In this document: positions 32,501 to 40,152 of the stretch, one piece after another
Position numbering within the stretch: position 1 is the first letter of the stretch
Layout: each line of letters starts with the position of its first letter
Source: Gari tellinella
Lineage: Eukaryota; Mollusca; Bivalvia; Cardiida; Psammobiidae
Length of the DNA stretch: 64,000 bases
Assembly (NCBI GenBank): GCA_922989275.2
Contig: OV277857.1
Coordinates: 78,981,321 to 79,045,320, forward strand
Reading direction: 5' to 3'
Program-made: the position numbers and the translations under genes
Notes under the pieces: generated by a model
What the model was told of the DNA's origin: nothing
The model's database searches: none
The model's input: only the letters and a program-made list of their open reading frames with translations

Positions 32501-35500
32501 GCCAGTGGGTGGGGCAAGTTTTCCTAATATTTCTGTATAGAAAAACTTTCCAAACAAATTCTCTGAAACTATTGGTCTGATTTAAGAATGATTTTACACA
32601 AATAATGATTCATGGGTGACCCTTTGCCAGTTTTCTTCAAATAATCTTCCTAGCTCAAACAACATGGCCACCAATGGGTGGAGGTGAATAAGTGAAAACT
32701 TAATCATTACTGGTCCATTTACATGACCATAATCATGGATACCAGGTGAGCGATTTAGGGCGGCATGCGGCTCTTGTCTTTTACTTTCACATTGCTTTAA
32801 GCAACTACCTGCCTTAAAAACCTAATTATTAACACATTTTAGTGGTTACTATAGAAGGCTTTACTGTATATTGGGTTAAAGTTTAACATTGACTAACAAG
32901 CCTTATCAAACAACTTTCTTCTTGTCTCACCAATATGATGTACCAAAGCAAGACTAAAGTGTTGCTTTTATGTCAATTCTGTCATCCTCATCATCAGTGT
33001 CAAATATTTGGATTTAGCTCCAACATTAAGTTTTTATTTTATCTCTGTTGCGAGAAAAAAGTTTATGAGCTTTGCCATGACAAAACCAGCCTTGTTGCAC
33101 TGCAAAATTGTAGAAACGAGTAACATTGTCATTATTTTGTAGGGAGACTGTGAACAGACTGGAGTATGTCACCATGTGTATACATGAGAGCATGAGACTA
33201 TACCCAGCTGTACCTAACATATCTCGCTGTATGGCAAGGGACGTAACTCTAGATGACGGCCGAGTCATACCCAAAGGTAGATCTTAATTCATTCAGCCCT
33301 GGAACTTATAATGGACAATTCCAATCTACAATTTAATTTAGCCCATTTTAGACTACCAGGGGTAAATTAGGGGTAAATTGCTAAATAACAAACCGTGCAA
33401 ACTCTTGCTCAGGACAGGAGCTACACATAGGTTTGCATAGGGCAATTAATGTACTCTTCTCAGGTACATGTTGAAGTTGAGTATTCTTGTCGCAAGTGTC
33501 CAATGTGTTAATTAAGAGTACCAAGTTAAAGTCTACTTTCAGTCCGAATGACCGTTCAGCCTACTGTACATTCCCTCCCCTGATGCATGTTACCCCTATA
33601 CCACAAGGACCTAGGATTTACATACTAAATGCAATTTATGCAGACCCATATCGGAGGGCTCCTTTCAAATATTTTCATTTGAAAATTTTGCATTCTTAGT
33701 GGTAATACTCTAACTATTGAAAAAATGTCAATATACATGTATGATGAATGTTGCATCATAAATAAAAGTACATTTTGATTCTATTTGGAAATTCTTCTAC
33801 TTCAAACTAGCAACAAAATATAGTAATGGCATGGACGATCACAGTTCACCAAAAGTAATGAAAACAAACAATATTGAAGTATACAATCATGCTCTCATTT
33901 ACCCTTTCATGATCAAATTTATTGTGAGGTTTTTACCACCATATTGTCGCCTGCTTCAATATTGTTGTCTACAATATCGTTTCAAAGTTAGATTTAAGGC
34001 AGTATAATTGACGTAATTTAAAAAAAAGTGGCAAACAGTTTTGATCCTGATTAGACGCTGCATTACGCGGCATCTGATCAGGATCAAAACTGTTTGCAAA
34101 TGCACTTTATGACATCATTGAGAGTGAAAGTGTTGATATGCACCTTCAGAAATGTTTTTTATATCCTACCTTGCCGTGGTTCTGGGACTTAATTGTCATA
34201 AAAAATGTTGTTTTTTTGTTTTTTTACTGATTATCCTATCAGCCAAGAACTAAAAGGAAGGCAGGTCAGTGGTTTTGATTCCATGCGCTGCTTTGCAGAG
34301 AATGATATTATCCGAAATAATTTTCCTGAATCATCTCATCATTCATCGGCACCATATGACCTTTTTTGTGTCGCAGTGCCGTAAAACCCAATTCATCCTT
34401 CAAAGAGGCAATTCTAATGCATACTGGTAGTAATAATACAGGGTTTGTTGGAGAAATTGATGAAATTATTTATTTTACTTGTGCTTATATGTTTAGATAT
34501 TAAATGTGATGTACACTTTCAGGAATGAGAGTTGCTGTGTCTCTGTTTGCAGTGCAGAGAGATCCAGAGATATGGGAAAACCCACAGGTATGGGACAGTC
34601 TACTTCTTTCTTAGATATATAAGTGTTTAAGATAGATGGTTGCATATTCAATTATCCCATAACGCTTAACCTGTTTCTAGTTTTGAAGACAGGTGACCAC
34701 TTAACATATGTTGAAAGTAAAGCAGAATGCACCTTAACCCTTTACCTGATAGCCTATTTATAGTATTGAAGATAGGTGACTACTTAAAGCAGGTTGAAAG
34801 TAAAGCAGAATGCGCCTTAGGGCACATTCTACTTTACTTTCAGCCTGCTTTAAGCTATCATATGCTTGAATATAGAAACTATTCCCAATAATATATATTC
34901 AAGACTGATTAAATTGGAACTATTTTCTTCAGCGGAGGAATAAATCATATCCGCTAAAAGGCGCTTCTATGGGGTAAAGGGTTAAGGCACATTCTGCTTT
35001 ACTTTCAGCCTGCTTTAAGTTACCATCTGCAAGGATATAGGAACTATTTCGTATGTTTCACACATTCATGACTGTATACAGTAAGCTATATTCTTTAGTG
35101 GAGGAAAATATTAAAGGTGTAAACAAGTGTTTTATGGAGTACTGGGGGGTTAACTCGTTCAACACCATGGACCTGTTTAAAATATACTCATTACATTTAA
35201 AAACAGTGTAGACCCAAATCAGATCAGGATGTGCTCCTATAGGTACCTCTGATCTGGATCTACACTGTTTGATAATTTAGACCAGTATTTACTATGCTAC
35301 CTATTTTTCACTGGCAATACGTTTTGTGATATGTATTGTTGTGAAAATGAAATATTGGGATACGCATCATGAGGGAAATAACTGCCGATGCACAGTCCTA
35401 AATAAGAATCTATTGTATAGTAATAAGAATCAAGGCTGTCTTACTTTTTTCTTGCACAATTTATGAACCTGAGTTTATATATGCTGGCTTTTGTGTGTGT

Positions 35501-37697
35501 ATTTTTTTGTGGTAAAACAGTGCTCTGGGAGACAAATATTGTGTCTTTAGTTGGGAGGGAGTTGTTAAAGGGAGGGGAAATTATTATTCTTAGAGCTTTA
35601 GCATGAATTGGCTTACATTTGCAAACAGTTTGAACCCAGATCAGATATGCGTAACACAATGTCTGATCAGGGTTCAAACTGTTTGTCTCTTGTCTTTATG
35701 TTTCTTCTGTCAAAACATCCAATATGTAACTTTGAGAAAAAACAGCAGACGACAATTTTAACCCTTTCCCCCATAGAAGCGACTTTTAGCGTATTTAATT
35801 TATTCCTCCGCTGAAGAAAATAGTTCCAGTTTATACCCTCATGAACAATTTCCAGAACAAATTATTTATATAGCCTAGCAGATGGTAGTTTAAAGCAGGC
35901 TGAAAGTAAAGCAGAATGTGCCTTAAGGCACATTCTGCTTTACTTTCAACCTGCTTTAAGTGATCACATGTCTTTCATATTATTAATAGGTTATTGGGTA
36001 AAGGGTTAAGCGGACGATATTGCATCAGTGAAAGGGTTAGACATGGTTGCCATGTTTTGGGGAACAGCGGTAAGCATTGTTGTAAGGAGGGAATCGTTGT
36101 TCAGAGGGCCATTATAAGGAGGGAGCACTGTAATTCCTTTCTTTAACCCATTACCCTTAAAAACGCATTTTTACTCCTCTATGTATTCCTCCACTGAAGA
36201 AAATAGTTCCAATTTATACAGCCAAGAATATGTACCAGAAGAAATATTTTCTATATCCTAGCAGATGGTAGCTTAAAGCAGGCTGAAAGTAAAGCAGAAT
36301 GTGCCTTAAGGCACATTCTGCTTTACTTTCAACCTGCTTTAAGTGGTCACCTGTTTTCAAAGCTAGAAATAGGATAAGAGGTAATGGGTTAAAACAAATC
36401 CTTCAAACAAAATATGTAGGATTGAGATATACAAGATTATAGTTGTTCTCATTTAACCAAGCACAACTTAACAACAAAACTAACTTTATCATTCATGTGT
36501 GATATTGCATAAGATATAATGATATTACATGTACAGTACAACCTCTCTATTACGACCACTGAAACGAAAACTAATTGATAGGATAAAAGACAGGTAACAG
36601 CTTAAAGCAAGGTGACATTAAAACAGAAAGCTCCTGTAGGAGCTTTCTGTTTTACTGTCACCTTGCTTTAAACAGTCGCCTGTCATAAACACCTTATAAA
36701 AAACACAATTTAGTGGTCGTAACAGAGGGGTTCTACTGTACATGAAATAAATCACTCAGATATGGTTTTTTTGGTTGCAGGAGTTTTATCCAGAGAGGTT
36801 CTCACCTGAGAAGAGGATTTCATCTATGTACCATCTCCCCTTTTCTATTGGTCCCAGGTTAGTTGGACACATTTTAACTTTGAAATATAGGCATGTTTGT
36901 TTTAAGCGAGTTTTAATGATTAAGTTTCGACTGTAGTTTCGATAATGTGGATTACCTTGTCAAAATATTGGAGAAAACTCATATTTTATATAATCATATG
37001 TTTACAGTCAATTTTGTATCAACTGAATATAGAAGATCCATGGGTATTCTTAACCTATTACCCAACAATACACCTTTTTACGTTTCTAATTTATTCCTCC
37101 TTTATAAAAAATAGTTCCAATTTGTACTGTCATGAATATGTACCATCAGATCCTAGAAGATGGTAGCTTAAAACATGCTGAAGTAAAGCAGAATGCACCT
37201 TAATTCTTTCAGCCTGTTTTAACCCTTTAGCCATAGCCTGTTTCTAGTTTTGAAGATGGGTGTCCACTTGAAGCAGGTTGAAAGTAAAGCAGAATGTGCC
37301 TTAAGGCACATTCTGCTTTACTTTCAGCTTGCTTTAAGCTATCATCTGCCAGAATATAGAAAATATTTCTCTTGGTACATGTTTATGACTGTATAAATTA
37401 AAACTATTTTCTTCAGTAGAGGAATAAATAAATGGCGTACAAAGGCATATTTATGGGGTAAGTGGTAAATCAAAACTAGAAACAGACTATTGGGTAATGG
37501 GTTAAAGGGTTGATTAATATATATATTACAGGAACTGTATAGGGCAGCAATTTGCCCTGACCCAGGTGAAGGTGGTGTTGTGTGAGATTCTCCGGCACTT
37601 CCAGTTGGAGGAAGATCCCATGCACGAGACACAACCAGAGTGCCTGCTCATCCTGAGGAGCAAGAATGGACTATACCTTAAAATAAAACCCCTGTGA
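20347..37697 (+). CDS. CYP4F-like: cytochrome P450, CYP4 family, complete, 12 exons
   Basis: Haem-thiolate monooxygenase of the endoplasmic reticulum. CYP4 enzymes hydroxylate the omega end of fatty acids and eicosanoids. Exons: 20347-20505, 23105-23249, 25322-25366, 26565-26692, 27570-27685, 28447-28560, 30082-30217, 30977-31167, 33143-33276, 34523-34587, 36781-36857, 37532-37697; all phases agree and all introns are GT-AG. Product 491 residues (family usually 500-525). Seen: membrane anchor 3-20, hinge FPGPKP 39-44, I-helix FEGHDST 302-308, ExxR Glu360/Arg363, PERF 415-418, haem loop FSIGPRNCIG 432-441 with ligand Cys439. Glu303 is the residue that binds haem covalently in many CYP4 proteins. 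The overall pattern is closest to CYP4F. The exact substrate is unknown. No disabling change seen. Introns are tiled with hairpin transposons. Confidence 0.95.
20573..20810. repeat. HP-A hairpin element
   Basis: TTAA 20569 and 20811; nearly identical to the copy at 16732 (same CCCTTTCCCCCATAGAAGC start and GCGCTTAAAGCGC tip), so one is probably a recent relative of the other. Confidence 0.8.
21336..21579. repeat. HP-A hairpin element
   Basis: TTAA 21332 and 21580; core tip GCACCTTCAGGTGC (21410-21423), another paired variant. Confidence 0.8.
21746..21980. repeat. HP-C hairpin element
   Basis: Core arms CAGTGAAGTCTCTGTTCAG and CTGATCAGGGACTTCACTG around GGGCTCCTGCAGGAGCCC (21863-21880). Right end TAGGGCTCAATGAG then TTAA 21981. 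Confidence 0.75.
22069..22142. repeat. HP-D-like core hairpin without ends
   Basis: GACAAAAGTAAATCAGAAAG and its complement pair around CTCC. TA-type ends are not visible. Confidence 0.5.
22370..22662. repeat. degenerate HP-A with an insertion
   Basis: Typical A flank (TTCTAGCAGATGGTAGCTT) and half a core near 22455-22500. About 90 unrelated bases (22535-22625) interrupt it before CTAGAAACAGGCTATGGGG. 22663-23100 shows nothing recognisable. Confidence 0.5.
23105..23249 (+). CDS. CYP4F-like: P450 exon 2
   Basis: Residues 54-101 plus the first base of 102. Contains [13 protein letters not shown], the usual CYP4 beta-1 region. Acceptor TTACCTAG, donor GTAACC. Confidence 0.9.
23273..23523. repeat. 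HP-A hairpin element
   Basis: Its TTAA (23269) is only 19 bp after the exon 2 donor. Core 23332-23398; right TTAA 23524. Confidence 0.75.
23840..25080 (+). repeat. 159-bp tandem array, eight copies
   Basis: Copies start at ATGCCCCCAGCATC: 23868, 24026, 24185, 24344, 24503, 24662, 24821 and 24980 (spacing 158 then 159 each time). Units are nearly identical. Each includes the palindrome GCATCTATAGATGC and the CTGTCCCTCCGTCC run, so the unit looks like the head of a HEL-type element multiplied in tandem. Confidence 0.9.
25322..25366 (+). CDS. CYP4F-like: P450 exon 3 (microexon, 45 nt)
   Basis: Residues 102-116 plus one base. Reads [14 protein letters not shown], matching the B-C region of CYP4. 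Acceptor TTTCAG, donor GTAAGG. Confidence 0.9.
25450..25513. repeat. HP-D left end only
   Basis: TACAGTAAAACCTCTCTATT followed by AAAAGACAGGTG; the core and the right end are absent. Confidence 0.6.
25607..25819. repeat. HP-C element, core reduced
   Basis: TTAA 25603; CCCATTCCCTCCCTGAAAC start. The central hairpin is reduced to CAGCCCGACCCTGATCAGCA. Confidence 0.6.
25911..26130. repeat. family H palindrome
   Basis: Outer arms CAGATAAGAGGGAGTAAAC and GCCCCCTTATCTGGAGCTC; inside, the unit ATTCTAATGAGTAGTGACACC is present twice in direct order (about 25978 and 26048). Confidence 0.65.
26344..26550. repeat. HP-D hairpin element
   Basis: Core tip AGCTCCTAAAGGAGCT with arms AAAGCAATGTGACAGTAA and complement. 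Left end decayed (CTTTATTATAACCACT), right end TAGAGAGGTTGTAGTGTTA stops 14 bp before exon 4. Confidence 0.75.
26565..26692 (+). CDS. CYP4F-like: P450 exon 4: C-helix
   Basis: Residues 117 (last two bases) to 159. Contains [13 protein letters not shown], the C-helix WxxxR motif whose Trp and Arg contact the haem propionate. Donor GTAAGT, phase 0. Confidence 0.9.
26708..26959. repeat. HP-A hairpin element
   Basis: Its TTAA (26704) begins 11 bp after the exon 4 donor. Core 26850-26915 with tip GTGCCTTATGGCAC. Right TTAA 26960. Confidence 0.75.
27229..27424. repeat. HP-B2 element with near-perfect hairpin
   Basis: TTAA 27225 and 27425; ends CCCTTAGCCTGCC and GGCGGGCTAAGGG. Core arms AAACAGCTTGGATCCGGATG and complement around GAGACGCCGAGTAACTCGGC. 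A close copy in opposite orientation is at 46882-47087. Confidence 0.85.
27570..27685 (+). CDS. CYP4F-like: P450 exon 5
   Basis: Residues 160-197 plus two bases. [17 protein letters not shown] is the conserved E-helix segment. Acceptor CACTAG, donor GTTAGT. Confidence 0.9.
27784..28353. repeat. HP-B3 element carrying a HEL insertion
   Basis: Ends TACAGTGCTCCCTCTCAAC and GAAAGGGAGCACTGCA. Core arms GCTTGAATCCAGATCAGATG and complement at 28196-28252. The left half is interrupted by 27919-28131. Confidence 0.75.
27919..28131 (+). mobile_element. short HEL element (AGCTCA type)
   Basis: Head TTTAGCTCATAACAATTTC, end GGTGAGCGAAATATAGCCC then ACCTCTTGTTCT. Only one core unit and no GTCC run. Confidence 0.6.
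28447..28560 (+). CDS. CYP4F-like: P450 exon 6
   Basis: Residues 198-235 plus two bases, [15 protein letters not shown] and [13 protein letters not shown] (F-G region). Acceptor TATTTCAG, donor GTAGGT. Confidence 0.9.
28579..29690 (+). repeat. 84/86-bp minisatellite, 13 copies, made from an HP-C arm
   Basis: AATAGCTTGTAGATATAG recurs at 28579, 28665, 28751, 28837, 28923 (86-bp steps), then 29007, 29091, 29175, 29259, 29343, 29427, 29511 and 29595 (84-bp steps). Each unit ends with AGCCCCAGATCAGTGTGCTC, the left arm of an HP-C hairpin; only the last unit continues into the right arm (GAGCCCACTGATCAGGGGCT). Starts 18 bp after the exon 6 donor. Confidence 0.9.
29725..29911. repeat. degenerate HP-A/HP-D-like element
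   Basis: AAAGCAGGATGGATGTAAAA, a shortened core, CTTCAGTGGAGGAATAA and AGGGTAATGGGTTAA at the right. Left end not visible. 29917-30076 shows nothing recognisable. Confidence 0.5.
30082..30217 (+). CDS. CYP4F-like: P450 exon 7
   Basis: Residues 236-281, [19 protein letters not shown] and [10 protein letters not shown], the segment leading to the I-helix. Acceptor ATTTTAG, donor GTACGC. Confidence 0.9.
30381..30719. repeat. HP-A element with two cores
   Basis: TTAA 30377 and 30720. Two core hairpins (about 30510-30575 and 30605-30668) with the intervening flank, suggesting an internal duplication or an A-in-A insertion followed by decay. Confidence 0.65.
30720..30976. other. no feature recognised
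   Basis: Short AT-rich intron end before exon 8. Confidence 0.3.
30977..31167 (+). CDS. CYP4F-like: P450 exon 8: I-helix
   Basis: Residues 282-344 plus two bases. [17 protein letters not shown] contains Glu303, Asp306 and Thr308 (oxygen activation). Acceptor ATTACAG, donor GTAACC. Confidence 0.95.
31199..32868. repeat. HP-D element split by a HEL insertion
   Basis: Left ACAGTAAAACCCCAATATTA, right ACTATAGAAGGCTTTACTGTA. The core arms (AAAGTGACAAGAAAGTAAAA and its partner at 32778-32802) are separated by 31314-32777. Confidence 0.75.
31314..32777 (+). mobile_element. HEL element (AGCTCACC type), tandem core
   Basis: Head AGCTCACCTGGCACG...AAGGTGAGCT (self-complementary), GTCC run at 31367-31390, about seven core units of 150-175 bp marked by ACTTTAAAAATCTTCTT (for example near 31545, 31715, 31887, 32056, 32226, 32380), then CAGGTGAGCGATTTAGGGC and end GCGGCTCTTGTCT. 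Inserted near the tip of an HP-D hairpin. Confidence 0.75.
33143..33276 (+). CDS. CYP4F-like: P450 exon 9: K-helix
   Basis: Residues 345-389 plus one base. HESMRLYP holds ExxR (Glu360, Arg363), then [20 protein letters not shown]. Acceptor TTTGTAG, donor GTAGAT. Confidence 0.95.
33288..33507. repeat. HP-C element, degenerate core
   Basis: TTAA 33284, only 7 bp inside the intron after the exon 9 donor; right TTAA 33508. Core reduced to CAAACTCTTGCTCAGGAC. Confidence 0.6.
33508..33890. other. no feature recognised
   Basis: Intron sequence with no repeat family or coding signal I can name. Confidence 0.3.
33897..34130. repeat. HP-B4 hairpin element
   Basis: Core arms GCAAACAGTTTTGATCCTGA and complement around GACGCTGCATTACGCGGCAT (34032-34098). 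Ends ACCCTTTCATGATCAAA and CATTGAGAGTGAAAG. Confidence 0.7.
34131..34520. other. intronic sequence, family H trace
   Basis: Only a short family H fragment (GGCAATTCTAATGCATACTGG, 34408-34428) is recognisable before exon 10. Confidence 0.3.
34523..34587 (+). CDS. CYP4F-like: P450 exon 10
   Basis: Residues 390-411, [17 protein letters not shown]. Acceptor CTTTCAG, donor GTATGG. Confidence 0.9.
34655..35154. repeat. HP-A host split at its hairpin tip by another HP-A
   Basis: Left half 34655-34737 ends in AGAATGCACCTTAA; right half resumes 34982 with TTAAGGCACATTCTGC and ends near GGGGGGTTAAC. The TTAA at the tip of the stem is the duplicated target. Confidence 0.8.
34738..34981. repeat. HP-A element inserted in an HP-A tip
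   Basis: Complete copy between TTAA 34734 and TTAA 34982; starts CCCTTTACCTGATAGCC, ends GGGGTAAAGGG. Core 34785-34853. Confidence 0.85.
35160..35285. repeat. HP-C core hairpin
   Basis: AACAGTGTAGACCCAAATCA and TCTGATCTGGATCTACACTG pair around GTGCTCCTATAGGTAC-like tip. Outer ends decayed. Confidence 0.6.
35515..36132. repeat. HP-B3 element hosting an HP-A
   Basis: Ends ACAGTGCTCTGGGAGAC and AGGGAGCACTGTA. Core arms AACAGTTTGAACCCAGATCA and complement (35623-35683). 35762-36005 is an insertion. Confidence 0.75.
35762..36005. repeat. HP-A element inserted in HP-B3
   Basis: TTAA 35758 and 36006; start CCCTTTCCCCCATAGAAGC; tip GTGCCTTAAGGCAC. Confidence 0.8.
36147..36388. repeat. HP-A hairpin element
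   Basis: TTAA 36143 and 36389; core 36272-36343 is fully paired with tip GTGCCTTAAGGCAC. Confidence 0.8.
36532..36740. repeat. HP-D hairpin element
   Basis: TACAGTACAACCTCTCTATT to AGAGGGGTTCTACTGTA, with arms AAAGCAAGGTGACATTAAAA and complement around AGCTCCTGTAGGAGCT. Ends 40 bp before exon 11. Confidence 0.85.
36781..36857 (+). CDS. CYP4F-like: P450 exon 11: PERF and start of haem loop
   Basis: Residues 412-436 plus two bases. YPERFSPE then LPFSIGP. The intron splits the haem-binding loop at Arg437. Acceptor GTTGCAG, donor GTTAGT. Confidence 0.95.
37054..37501. repeat. HP-A host with nested HP-A
   Basis: TTAA 37050 and 37502. Left half to about 37222 (core partly lost), right half resumes near 37467 with CAAAACTAGAAACAGAC. 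Interrupted in the right core arm (CAGCCTGTTTTAA). Confidence 0.65.
37223..37466. repeat. HP-A element nested in HP-A
   Basis: TTAA 37219; CCCTTTAGCCATAGCCTG start; tip GTGCCTTAAGGCAC (37296-37309); right end GGGGTAAGTGG with a decayed TTAA. Confidence 0.7.
37532..37697 (+). CDS. CYP4F-like: P450 exon 12: haem cysteine and C-terminus
   Basis: Last base of Arg437, then [16 protein letters not shown] with Cys439, and C-terminal residues [15 protein letters not shown]. Stop TGA 37695-37697. Acceptor ATATTACAG. Confidence 0.95.
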
Positions 37698-37747
37698 CAA
37701 GCATCTAGAGTCTGTTCTTATGTTTGGCTCACTGAGCAAATTTCAGA

Positions 37748-37937
37748 GCTCAAGATAAGGGGAGTATTTCACAAACTAACATTTTTATTTCTGCATTAAA
37801 CCCTATGGTGTTACTACTCATTAGAATTGTCTCTTCGAGACAATTCTAATAAGTAGTTACAGCATAGAATTTGGTGCTGAAATAAGCATGAAAATGTTGG
37901 ATTTGTTCTGTTTTCTCCCTCTTAAATGGAGCCCTGA
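37748..37937. repeat. family H palindrome in the P450 3' flank
   Basis: Arms AGCTCAAGATAAGGGGAGTA and CTCTTAAATGGAGCCCTG; centre ATTGTCTCTTCGAGACAATT is a perfect palindrome. Begins 50 bp after the stop codon, so probably within the 3' UTR. Confidence 0.7.
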
Positions 37938-38015
37938 AGTTTTGTGTGCAAAATGTGATGGATGTAATAATTTTAAGAGCTTTTGTCAAGCACATCTTTT
38001 AGAAAATATCAACAG

Positions 38016-38095
38016 TGTCAAACAGTTTAGAACCAGATGAGATGCATAGTAACTTGGTGTCTCATCTGGATCCAAACTATTTTGAAATGGTAGGA
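38016..38095. repeat. HP-B core hairpin
   Basis: AAACAGTTTAGAACCAGATG and CATCTGGATCCAAACTATTT pair. No outer ends recognised. Confidence 0.55.
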
Positions 38096-38218
38096 CAAAG
38101 TTACCTTTGGTGTGTGAAATATTAGATGTATTGTAGATCTAGTTCTGTATTGATAAATAAACTATTTGAAGGCATATCTGTGTTTAGGTGTGTTTGTACA
38201 TGTCCAATCTTTAGCTAT

Positions 38219-38533
38219 TCAGTACTTCCTCCCTATAACGACCCTTCCAATAACGATTCCCTCTTTACAACAATGCTTGCCGCTGTATCCCCAAGAAAGC
38301 AGTCGTGTCTTACACTCTAACTGCCGCAATATTGTCTACTTAAAATTGTCATCCGCTGTTTTTCTCAAAGTTTCATAATGCACAAACAGTTTGAATCCAG
38401 ATCAGACATCTTATTTGGATTCAAGCTGTTTGCAAATGTAAGCCACTTTCCCTCCCTATAACAACTTCCCCAGAACAATACACACAATCTTTGTCTCCCA
38501 TTGGGTGTTGTTGTAGGGAAGGAGCGCTGTATA
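38219..38533. repeat. HP-B3 element
   Basis: CAGTACTTCCTCCCTATAAC to GAAGGAGCGCTGTA; core shortened (CAGTTTGAATCCAGATCAG and TTGGATTCAAGCTGTTTG). Confidence 0.65.
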
Positions 38534-38731
38534 TTATAGTTCATAAAATAGCAGGTATGATGTCATGACAGATATAATGTAGTATTGCTACTACTATACT
38601 GAAAAGGACACATTTGATAGCTGAAAGCAAAAAAAACAAAACAAATTAACTGCTTTAAGCAGCACCCTGCCTTAAACATCAGAATAGTTTTTATGGATGG
38701 TTTTCAGCTGACCTGTGCGAAGCTGATCAAT

Positions 38732-39858
38732 TACAGTAGTACCTCTCTTTTACGACCACTAAATTGTGTCAATTATTAGGTGTTTCTGACAGATGACTGC
38801 TTAAAGCAAGGTGACAGTAAAACAGAAAGCTCCTGTTGGATCTTGCTGTTTTACTGCCACCTTGCTTTAAGCTGTCACCTGTCTTTTTAGCTCACCTGTG
38901 CCAAGGTGAGCTTTTAGGATCGCTGGATGTCTGTCGTCGTCTGTCTGTTTGTCCGTCCGTTCACAATTGGTTGTGAACACTCTAGCGGCTACAAATTTCA
39001 TCCGATCTTCATGAAACTTGATGACAATGTTTGTCTTGATGAAATCTAGGTCAAGTTTGTATGTGGGTCATGTCCGGTCAAAAACTAGGTCACTAGGTCA
39101 AATTATAGAAAAACCTTGTGAACACTCTAGAGTCTACAAATCTCATTGGATCTTAATGAAACTTGGTCAGAATGTTTGCCTAATTGATATCTAGGTCAAG
39201 TTTGAATATAAATCATGTCGGGTCAAAAACTAGGTCACTAGGTCAAATCATAGGAAAACCTAGTGAACACTCTAGAGGCTACAAATCACACCCTATCTTC
39301 ATGACACGTGGTCAAAATGTTTGCCTCATTGATATTTAGGTGAAGTGTAAATGTGGGTCATGTCCAGTCAAAAACTAGGTCACTAGGTCAAATTATAGAA
39401 AAAACCTTGTGAATACTCTAGAGGCTACAAATTTCATTGAATTTTAATGCAAGTTGGTCAGAATGTTTGCCTAATTGATATCTAGGTCAAGTTAAAATAT
39501 GGGTCATGTCTGGTCAAAAACTGGGTCACTATGTCAAATAAAAGAAAAACAGTGTTAACCCTCTAGAGGCTACAAATCTCATTAGATTCAATGAAATATT
39601 GTCAGAATGTTTGCCTACATCAAATATAGGTCAAAATCAAAATTGTGTCTGGTCAAAAACTAGACCACTAGGTCAAATCATAGAAAAATCTTGTTAACAC
39701 TCTAGAGGTTGATTTTGGATCACGTTCAGTCGTAATCTAGGTCACTATAGGTCAAGTTTTACATGGTGTACCGGGTGAGCGATTTAGGGCCATGGTGGCC
39801 CTTGTATTCACTCAATTAGCCTACTTTTTAGTGTCCATTATAGAGAGGTTTTATTGTA
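38732..39858. repeat. HP-D element split by a HEL insertion
   Basis: TACAGTAGTACCTCTCTTT left end; core 38798-38870; right end TTTAGTG...AGAGAGGTTTTATTGTA. Interrupted just outside the core by 38886-39805. Confidence 0.75.
38886..39805 (+). mobile_element. HEL element (AGCTCACC type), ~145-bp core units
   Basis: Head TTTAGCTCACCTGTGCCAAGG, GTCCGTCC run, then about six core copies marked by GAACACTCTAGAGGCTACAA (near 38975, 39118, 39262, 39411, 39553, 39693), then GGGTGAGCGATTTAGGGCC and end GGTGGCCCTTGTATT. Confidence 0.75.
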
Positions 39859-40152
39859 TAATCAGCCTGTGTTCGTCATACATCCCACTGTCATCATTTT
39901 TTTGCTTCAAAGAGTCCTATCTTGGAAACTACTTGGTCATTCTTATTAAAACTTCACAGGAGTCGTCCTTGAAGGGTACTCTAAAATTCATAACTTTTGT
40001 CTGAAAACATTGGCTAGATTTGAAAATTATTTTACACAAATTAGCCATGGTTGACCCTCTAATAGATTGCATAAACTAATCCTCCTATCTTAAAATTTTG
40101 ACTCCAGTAGATTTGAGGAAAAGGTTTATATATTTGCAGTGAAAGCTTATGC

